Source: Zelonia costaricensis (lineage: Eukaryota > Euglenozoa > Kinetoplastea > Trypanosomatida > Trypanosomatidae). Taken from it: 24,804 nucleotides of DNA. This document shows, one piece after another, positions 15,219-21,302 of this stretch (its first letter is position 1; each line of letters begins with the position of its first letter). The notes under the pieces are model-generated. The model was given only the letters and a program-made list of their open reading frames with translations. It was not told the origin of the DNA and did not search any database. The stretch covers positions 1 through 24,804 of the forward strand of contig JASAOO010003143.1 in NCBI GenBank assembly GCA_030849075.1. Direction: 5' to 3'. The position numbers and the translations under genes are program-made.

Positions 15219-17330
15219 ATGCTGCATCGCACTCTTGCGCGCCGCTTCGCGCACTTGGTGCGGGAGGTGGACACGGCCGGCTTCGCTGGCGATTTCCGCA
15301 TGCGGCACCACGTCAACGCCGCGTCGACGCAGGCAAGGGCGCGGGAGGCGATGCAGTCGCGAGGGAACGTGCTGTTCTGTGGCCACCACGGCACGGGCAA
15401 GCTGAACCTGCTGCGTGCGATTGGGGAGCAGTGCGAGAAGAAGGGCCATCGCGTCGCATACGTGTCAGCCGACAACATGCGCGCCGCCCGCCTGGACGCA
15501 TACCTCATCAACTACTTCATCGGCCTGCGCCCCTCCGCGGACGAGTTGCCGTCGCAGGAGCAGCTCGAGGGCACGCTAGAGCGCCACGTGCGCTTGGTGG
15601 AGTCAACCTACGCCAGCAGCCTGCCGAGCCTCTGCAGCGCCGACGTGCTCATCCTCGACGCGCTGCACAAGGTGCCACCGACGATGCTGCTCTCCATGGA
15701 CGCGGTGGCGCGCCGGTTGCGTGGGCAGCCCGGCACGCCCTTTGGCGGGCTGCGCGTCTACGCCGCGGCGGACTTCTGGCAGCTTCCCGTGCAGCCCTCG
15801 AGCGACACCGGCGGCTACCTCTTCCAGCTGCAGCAGTGGGACGAGCTCTTTCCGCTGCAGAAGCTGCTGCGCCGCTCGTACGTGCAGACCGACAAGGACC
15901 TGCAGCGCTTCACCGAGCTGGCCTTCGACGGCGGGCTGACGCTGGCGCACATGAAGGAGCTTGAGGCGCGCTCCATCGCCGGCAAGCCCGAGGCACAGCT
16001 CATGTCGTGGAGCAGCTCCACCACCGAGGCGGAGCGGCGTCTCAGCCGTGAGAGGGATGACGAGGACGACGACGACGTTGATGAGGAGGCGGGGGAAGGG
16101 GACGGCGAGCTGGAGGATGTCATGAGCCTGGCGCAGTGGTCCCGCCACCCTGCCGGGGCGGCTGGACTGTCGCCGCCGCCGTCGTCGTCGTCACTTGGGG
16201 CCCCACACGGGGACCGTGACGCAGCCTCGCCATCTCCGTCCTCTTTCCCCCTCTCCGCATCCGCCGACGCGCCGTCGAGGCTGGGCCTGCTAAACGATGA
16301 GATGGTCTCGAACTCGCTGGTGTCCTCGACGATGCTGACGCGTTTTCCGCGGCAGCCCGCTGTGAAGGTGCTGCCGACGCGCATTCGACAGCTCCGCGGG
16401 GTGGAGATGGGCAATTTTCTTGTCAGCGTCCTCGCCATGTCCTCCACTGCTGCGGCGCTGAACCTCTTCGACGCCCTCAGCATCGATGTCGGCACTCGGG
16501 TGCACCTCATGCTTGACGGGCCGGAGCACTTTGGGGTGCCCGCCGGGGCCGTGGGGGAGGTGATGCAGGTGCGGCCGCACTTCATCTCCGTCCACTTTCC
16601 ACGCGAACACCGCACCCTCGATGTCCCCCGCATGCGCGTGACGACGTACCACCCGCTCTACCCCGAGATCCGGTGCGAGCTGCGGCAGTTTCCCCTCTTC
16701 CCGCGGCAGCGCATCTGCCCGATGAACATCCTGCGCTACTCCAAAATCTACTTCGCCAACCTCAACGGCCGGCGCATGGCGGACACGAACAACCTCGGCA
16801 ACGTGCTGGCCCGCCAGCGCTCCTTTGCGGACTTCACGATTCGCAACACGTCTGACTTCGCCAACCTGGACGGCATGGTGCATGAGCCGACGCGTATTTA
16901 CTACCACAAGATCAGCAGCCGGCCCATCACCGCGGCGAGGGAGCAGTGGTGCCGCAACTGCAAGCAGTTTGTGGAGACCGACAAGTTCTTTGCGCACTGG
17001 CAGGCGTGCGTGCAGGCGGTGCGGTGGTGCCCCCTGTGCAACACCGCCGTCCCGCTGGAGCTGCTGGAGCCGCACAAGGAGAAGCACCAGGTCGTGTTGT
17101 GCCTGGACTGCGGCCGTCCAGTGGAGTGGCGGCACTGGGAGGCACACCGGCTGTCCTGTGGGCCGATGATGCGAGAGGTGAGCGTCGACAACCAGTTCCT
17201 ACCGCTGCGGACGCGCCAGCTAGCACTCGAGATGGGACTGGACAAGCGTGACCTGCACACCATGCCCTCCATCTCAAGGACCTCGCTCACGAAGAGCCGA
17301 GGGCGCCGAGACAAACCAGTTATGCTGTAG
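15219..17330 (+). CDS. PIF1-related protein, degenerate helicase motifs, C-terminal zinc fingers
   Basis: The 703-residue protein starts with a basic, mitochondrial-type N-terminus (Arg at 4, 8, 9; no acidic residue before 16). A P-loop lies at 55-61 (GHHGTGK) but residue 62 is Leu where Ser/Thr is expected. The Walker B strand ends D147-A148 instead of Asp-Glu. The PIF1 motif III core DFWQLP (185-190, Q188) is kept. A segment at about 425-455 resembles the PIF1 'VG..V.L' region, but the later SQG-type helicase motif is not recognisable. An acidic/Ser/Pro-rich insert occupies about 265-350. Three cysteine/histidine clusters follow: C578-C581-H593-C597, C604-C607-H619-H623 and C628-C631-H643-C647, which look like TRAF-type or C2HC fingers. 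PIF1 helicases unwind DNA, and kinetoplastids have several mitochondrial members acting on kinetoplast DNA. One divergent T. brucei member, PIF8, lacks helicase residues; whether this is its orthologue I cannot tell. Unwinding activity is doubtful. Confidence 0.75.
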   Translation: MLHRTLARRFAHLVREVDTAGFAGDFRMRHHVNAASTQARAREAMQSRGNVLFCGHHGTGKLNLLRAIGEQCEKKGHRVAYVSADNMRAARLDAYLINYFIGLRPSADELPSQEQLEGTLERHVRLVESTYASSLPSLCSADVLILDALHKVPPTMLLSMDAVARRLRGQPGTPFGGLRVYAAADFWQLPVQPSSDTGGYLFQLQQWDELFPLQKLLRRSYVQTDKDLQRFTELAFDGGLTLAHMKELEARSIAGKPEAQLMSWSSSTTEAERRLSRERDDEDDDDVDEEAGEGDGELEDVMSLAQWSRHPAGAAGLSPPPSSSSLGAPHGDRDAASPSPSSFPLSASADAPSRLGLLNDEMVSNSLVSSTMLTRFPRQPAVKVLPTRIRQLRGVEMGNFLVSVLAMSSTAAALNLFDALSIDVGTRVHLMLDGPEHFGVPAGAVGEVMQVRPHFISVHFPREHRTLDVPRMRVTTYHPLYPEIRCELRQFPLFPRQRICPMNILRYSKIYFANLNGRRMADTNNLGNVLARQRSFADFTIRNTSDFANLDGMVHEPTRIYYHKISSRPITAAREQWCRNCKQFVETDKFFAHWQACVQAVRWCPLCNTAVPLELLEPHKEKHQVVLCLDCGRPVEWRHWEAHRLSCGPMMREVSVDNQFLPLRTRQLALEMGLDKRDLHTMPSISRTSLTKSRGRRDKPVML

Positions 17331-17454
17331 ATGCGGGGGGGACATGGAGTGCGAGGGCCTCCGCACACGTGCACCGTGGCGGTTTCGCTGTGCTCGTCCC
17401 ACGCCCATGTTCCGAGCTCCTCTCCTGTTCAGACGAGGCCGTGTCGGCGTAGCT

Positions 17455-17492
17455 GTATGTGTGTGTGTATGGGTGGGTGCGTTTGTGTTTGC
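17455..17492. repeat. GT-rich tract in PIF1-like gene 3' UTR
   Basis: Imperfect GT repeats with TAT and GGGT interruptions, about 125 bases after the stop codon. Confidence 0.75.
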
Positions 17493-18053
17493 GAATGCGA
17501 AGTGCCTGCTCGCGGGCGGAGGCTCTGCAGCCCTACCCCCGCGCGAGAACTGCGAGTGCGCGTGTGGGCGCATCAGAGGACGTGGTCACAGACAAACAAG
17601 GCTGCATAAAGGAAAAGGAAACGTCTAGAACGCCGCGATGGACCCCCCGCCCGCGTCCTTCCACCTCAACCCGCCCCTCGCCTTCCCCTTCACCCCCGCT
17701 GCTTACGACGGAAAGCGGGTGGGGTGTGTGTGCAACGGAGCCAAGTCCGCGTCGCGTCATGCGGCGGCCATGCGAGTCGCGAGGAATGTGGAATGCCTGC
17801 CCGTGCTCACCTCGTGGAAGAGCCCCCCCTCCTCCCTCCTCGCACGGCCCTGTTCCGCTTTTTTCTCATCGGTGCAGGCACACGGTGTGCTGCCGCCGTG
17901 CACACTGTCCCGAGAACTGGGCGAGACGCCACATCGGCATCGTGCAGCCCCCCCCTCCCCGCAAGAGAACTGTTCTTTCTCCCCTCGTCACGGAATTTGT
18001 TTGTTTTCCATGTCTCTTCCTATTTGGGACGTACCCTGCTGTCCCCCTCCTCC

Positions 18054-18086
18054 CACACACACGCACGCACACACTCACACACACAC
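18054..18086. repeat. CA microsatellite
   Basis: CA repeats interrupted by CACG and CTC, placed upstream of the splice acceptor of the next gene. Confidence 0.85.
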
Positions 18087-18241
18087 TTCCGCACCACACT
18101 GGCTGGCTGCGCTGCGCAGTGCACCACGGAGGGTCAGGAGTCGCAGACGTTCCAGGGAAGCACAGAATACAGCAGCCAACGACTACCCACTCCTCTACCT
18201 TCTTCACCCCTGCGTCATCCTCCGCCCCGCTCCGCATCGCG

Positions 18242-18279
18242 CTCCCCCCTCCTCTTCTCACTGTCCTCGCCTGTGCCAG
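18242..18279 (+). promoter_or_regulatory. Polypyrimidine tract and probable trans-splice acceptor
   Basis: A C/T tract at about 18242-18270 is followed by AG at 18278-18279. The 5' UTR would be only 22 nt, and the first ATG downstream is 18302. This supports the short protein rather than the longer open frame upstream. Confidence 0.65.
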
Positions 18280-18301
18280 TACAAGGACGCGCGCTGCTGT
18301 G

Positions 18302-18808
18302 ATGGTGCCGCGGCGCGCCGATGTGCGCTTCCGGCCCTTCGTGTCCGCTAGCCTCGACGAGTACCTGCGGCGCTACTGGGCCGTCGTCTTCACCCTCGGC
18401 TCCCAGGCAATAGAGACGGGGCACATGCGGCACTACCTCGCCTGGTACGCCACCCGCCTGAAGGTTGTGGAGCTGGACCACCACTTCCACGCCATGACGC
18501 TGCGCGACCAGCTCGTCGCCAAGGCAGGCACCCCGGCCCTGCCGCTGCTATTTGTAAACCAGAAGCTCGTGGGCACCATCGCCGATGTGCGCAGCTACGA
18601 GGAGCGGCGCCTGCTCAAGGACATTGTGCAGTTCGGCTTCCAGTGGAAGACGGGGTCGGCCGTGGACGGCGCCCCGCAGCAGCTTCACACCCTTCCCGCG
18701 CCGTACGGTGACACGGAGCTCTTCCGCGGGCGCTACCGCGGCGCCCCCGTCGCGCGCCCTGTGGTGCAGCTTCCGCAGCTCCACCCGCACCGCCCCCGCG
18801 AGGAGTGA
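18302..18808 (+). CDS. Small thioredoxin/glutaredoxin-fold-like protein without cysteine
   Basis: The 168-residue protein resembles glutaredoxin-like proteins: a first beta-strand (about 26-31, WAVVFT), a helix, a second strand (about 53-58, LKVVEL), then a Pro-Leu-Leu-Phe-Val-Asn strand (81-86) leading into GTIADV (91-96), which recalls the 'P-x-V-F-I-N-G-x-x-I-G-G-x-D' part of glutaredoxins. P81 would be the cis-proline. The place of the CPYC active site, after the first strand, reads TLGSQAIET, and the whole protein has no cysteine, so thiol-disulfide exchange is not possible. SH3BGRL-type proteins are a precedent for a glutaredoxin fold without redox activity. The last ~50 residues are Pro/Arg/Gln-rich. 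The start is the only ATG after the acceptor. The fold assignment is an inference from pattern. Confidence 0.72.
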   Translation: MVPRRADVRFRPFVSASLDEYLRRYWAVVFTLGSQAIETGHMRHYLAWYATRLKVVELDHHFHAMTLRDQLVAKAGTPALPLLFVNQKLVGTIADVRSYEERRLLKDIVQFGFQWKTGSAVDGAPQQLHTLPAPYGDTELFRGRYRGAPVARPVVQLPQLHPHRPREE

Positions 18809-19436
18809 GTCGACTCGCCGTGCGGAGGCAAAGAGGGCGCAATGCGGGGACTGGTTGGCGGACAGACTCGCACCGTGCCCGTCTCTCCCAGGGTTTCTTC
18901 TCCTTTCGATGATTCACGCACGGCGACTCTCATACGTGTGTGCGCGCGTATTGGTGTGTGCGTTCATGCGCGGGACATGCAGGTCCCCGTGCCAACGTGT
19001 ACACACGCGCGCACCTTCACTGAAGCTGCTCATGTCCTGGCGAGCGTGCCTCTGCTTGCGTGGGAGCGGGGAGCGGTCGACCGCGGACGCTCCGCCCCAG
19101 CGCAGACCGGCACTGCGTTAAGAAGCAAAGAAGAAGACAGGCCCGGCGCAGCTCAGTGAGCGACCGGCGCAGAGGAGGTTGACGGGGCTTGTGTGAGACT
19201 CAGGAAGTGTGCAGCCCCGGCGACAACGCGAAGGGTGCCGCCGTGTCCCCCCTCTCTTCGCAGGTGGCCTTTAGGAGCACCCACGCGCATGGCACACCCT
19301 TGGACCCTGAAGCACACACACACAGTAGAGTTCGTCGATCGTTGTCGACCCGATTCTCTCCCTTTTGCTTTGCGTACCGTGCCTCTCTCGTTTCCTTGCA
19401 CCACCCCGGCGTCCCACGGCAACCGGTGTGCGTGAC

Positions 19437-19476
19437 CCTCCCCCCCTCCTCTCCTCTCCTCCCTTCTCGGTGCCAG
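19437..19476 (+). promoter_or_regulatory. Polypyrimidine tract and probable trans-splice acceptor
   Basis: A nearly pure C/T tract (19437-19468) is followed by AG at 19475-19476. The 5' UTR would be 54 nt and consist largely of the CA microsatellite. The AG at 19529-19530, directly before the ATG, is a possible but less likely acceptor because it would leave no gene-derived leader. Confidence 0.65.
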
Positions 19477-19495
19477 AGCACGAGACGCAAACGCA

Positions 19496-19496
<1 letters not shown>

Positions 19497-19526
<30 letters not shown>
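19497..19526. repeat. CA microsatellite inside the predicted 5' UTR
   Basis: Fifteen uninterrupted AC units end four bases before the ATG at 19531. This is the only gene here whose leader would be mostly microsatellite. Confidence 0.92.
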
Positions 19527-19529
<3 letters not shown>

Positions 19530-19530
19530 G

Positions 19531-20598
19531 ATGAGCAGCGCTCTGTCCTCACCGAAGGGCCGCGAAACCGCAGAGCCGGAGAGCCGCAGCAGCAGCACAG
19601 TGCGCCTCCACCCCAGCGTGCGCTTCTACCGCGGGGTGTGGGGTCTATCGCAGCTCGCTGACCCAGCCTTCACAGATGCCAACCACGTGACGTCAACGTT
19701 GAACTCCACTACCGTGTCTTCCTCAGCTTCCCCGTCTGCGACCGCCGCCTCGCCGCCGCGGCGCCTGTCCGTCGTTGGACTACACCAGACCCTTCTCCCA
19801 CCCGCCCCGGTCGATGGTCTGGGTGAGATTGCGGACGAGAGCTACGCGATGCAGCTCGCCTCTACGGACGGGCTCGAGTACCTGCGACTCCACTGGCATC
19901 TCCTGCTACCGCTGCTGTTTCCAGTAGGCCGGCCCCTTGCCGAGGCTGCGCCGAGGCCGCCCCGCCTGGACGAAGCAGGCGGCAGCGACGAGGCCGAGGA
20001 AGGGGAGGAGGCGGCGCCGCCACCCGAGCATGCCTGGACGGTGGCAGAGCTGTACACGCAGGTCATGACGCGCCAGCTCACCGGCGAGGACCTCTGCGTC
20101 CTGCGGGAGCCGGGCTTGATGGACCGCGTCTACTACAGCTACGTCGTGCTCTTGCGCTTCTACGGGTGGCGCGTGCACGACGAGAAGCGCGGCTTGCTGG
20201 ACCGCCACCGCGGCTGGCCGGACCGCTACACCGCCCTGGCCGAGCACCGATCGGCGGCCCCAGCGGAGGCGTCGAGTGCGGCGGCGGCGGCCGGTGCTGC
20301 GACGAGCGAGACGCTGCTGCCGCTGCCCGAGTCGCCGCCGTACAGCGGCTTCGACTTCTACCGCTCCGGCCTGCCTCGTGTGCTGCGCAGTCTCCTCGAC
20401 GTCGGCTTCCTGCGGCTGGGGGTGCGGCTGGTTGAGTTTGTGCTGGAGGAGGTTCGTGCGGAGCGCCTCGCGCTGCTCCTGCCACTGGTCGAGACGGAGC
20501 TGCTGCCCATGATCGAGCAGGACCCGAACGTCGAGGGCAGTCACAAGACGCGGCTGGCCAAGCGGCTGTACCAGGTGACGCACAGCGACTCCGATTAG
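19531..20598 (+). CDS. OGFr conserved-region (opioid growth factor receptor-like) protein
   Basis: The 355-residue protein matches the conserved N-terminal region of opioid growth factor receptor by order of motifs: an F-Y-R near the start (32-34), then L-E-Y-L...W-H-L-L-L-P-L-L-F-P (115-131), a helix with S-Y-V-V-L-L-R-F-Y-G-W (203-213), a W-x-x-R-Y-x-x-L segment (229-236), then the final helix pair, P-R-V-L-R-S-L-L-D-V-G-F and V-E-F-V-L-E-E-V (282-308). In animals the domain belongs to a nuclear-envelope-associated growth regulator, but the opioid-binding claim should not be carried over to a protist. Low-complexity inserts (Ser/Thr 56-75, acidic 148-162, Ala-rich 242-260) separate the blocks. 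No signal peptide or membrane span is seen. The start is the only in-frame ATG after the acceptor. Confidence 0.8.
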   Translation: MSSALSSPKGRETAEPESRSSSTVRLHPSVRFYRGVWGLSQLADPAFTDANHVTSTLNSTTVSSSASPSATAASPPRRLSVVGLHQTLLPPAPVDGLGEIADESYAMQLASTDGLEYLRLHWHLLLPLLFPVGRPLAEAAPRPPRLDEAGGSDEAEEGEEAAPPPEHAWTVAELYTQVMTRQLTGEDLCVLREPGLMDRVYYSYVVLLRFYGWRVHDEKRGLLDRHRGWPDRYTALAEHRSAAPAEASSAAAAAGAATSETLLPLPESPPYSGFDFYRSGLPRVLRSLLDVGFLRLGVRLVEFVLEEVRAERLALLLPLVETELLPMIEQDPNVEGSHKTRLAKRLYQVTHSDSD

Positions 20599-20720
20599 GG
20601 CAGCGCGGCCGCATTCTGCGAAGGGGCACGCGTGTCTGCAGCCTCGCCCAGAGTGGGGCGGATGGGGAGCGGAGTGGCCTGAGTCGATTTCTCTTGCTCC
20701 GTGGCGCGCGCATGTGCGTC

Positions 20721-20751
20721 GAGGGGGGGGGGGGGAGGGGGAGGAGGAAGA
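20721..20751. repeat. Polypurine tract with a 13-G run
   Basis: The + strand carries 13 consecutive G (20723-20735), then A, five G, A and further GGA units. It is the only long purine run on the coding strand of this window, where C/T runs are the rule. Confidence 0.9.
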
Positions 20752-21001
20752 GTTTCCTCGTGCCTCACCGCGCGCGCGTCTTCCCCGTCCCCACGATGTG
20801 CTTTGTGGGCGTCGTCAAGCCACAACGGTGCGTGACCGGGCGTTGACGAAAGCCAAGGAGAAGAAACACAACAACAACGACAAGCCGGTCGCACGAGAGT
20901 GTGCAGCGCTCAGGCAATGAAGGCAAAACTCAACGGGCTTCTGTCACCTCTTGTGGCGGCCAAGAAGCTGACCAATGCGGGCTGTCTCGAGCTCTGCCAA
21001 G

Positions 21002-21156
21002 CTCCCCTCCCCCCGCCTGCCCCGCCCTCCCCCTTCCTCCCTCACCCGCTGCACCCATCCCTCCCCTCCTCCACCTTTTCTCGCACGTTCATCGTCGTGT
21101 CTTCGCACGCGGGCATCGCGCGCTCACGTGCGTTGTGCGTGCCGGTCCCGCGGCAG
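21002..21156 (+). promoter_or_regulatory. Polypyrimidine tract and probable trans-splice acceptor
   Basis: An ~80-base C/T-rich tract (21002-21083) is followed by AG at 21155-21156, giving a 146-nt 5' UTR without ATG. A shorter tract at 21211-21232 with AG at 21236-21237 is an alternative and would give a 65-nt leader. Confidence 0.5.
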
Positions 21157-21302
21157 AGAACAGAAGCGGGTCGAGCAAGGTGCGGACGGACACGAACCCC
21201 AAGCCGATCGCCCACCCCCCTCCCCCTCGCCCAACAGCACGAGGGGCGCCTCTGCCCTACCTCTCTTTCCCTGGTGTGCCGCACCGCCCACCTTGAGCGG
21301 CG

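Larger units (their letters stand above)
17331..18301. other. Spacer between the PIF1-like gene and the Grx-like gene
   Basis: This 971-bp spacer repeats the GT-then-CA order: a GT-rich tract at 17455-17492, a CA tract at 18054-18086, then pyrimidine-rich sequence up to the acceptor at 18278-18279. The frame of the next gene is open across most of it, but the translation is low-complexity and lies upstream of the splice site. Confidence 0.7.
18809..19530. other. Spacer between the Grx-like gene and the OGFr-domain gene
   Basis: The 722-bp spacer contains a weak GT-rich block (about 18935-18962), a short CA tract (about 19312-19322), a pyrimidine tract (19437-19468) with its AG, and a CA microsatellite that runs nearly to the next start codon. 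Reading frames across it are low-complexity. Confidence 0.7.
20599..21302. other. Spacer between the OGFr-domain gene and the Hsp70-like gene
   Basis: This 704-bp spacer lacks CA/GT microsatellites. It holds a G-run-rich purine tract (20721-20751), an A-rich stretch with CAA units (about 20850-20882), a long pyrimidine tract (21002-21083) and a second one near 21211-21232. No gene is supported. Confidence 0.7.

Noticed and set aside
15219..17330. Active PIF1 helicase
   Set aside because: The Walker A Ser/Thr and Walker B Glu are replaced and the late helicase motif is not found, so I call it PIF1-related rather than a helicase.
17459..18301. N-terminal extension of the Grx-like protein
   Set aside because: The frame is open but passes through microsatellite and pyrimidine tracts and lies upstream of the likely splice acceptor at 18278-18279. 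The first ATG after it is 18302.
19189..19530. N-terminal extension of the OGFr-domain protein
   Set aside because: It includes the polypyrimidine tract and a His-Thr run translated from CA repeats, with no ATG between the acceptor and 19531.
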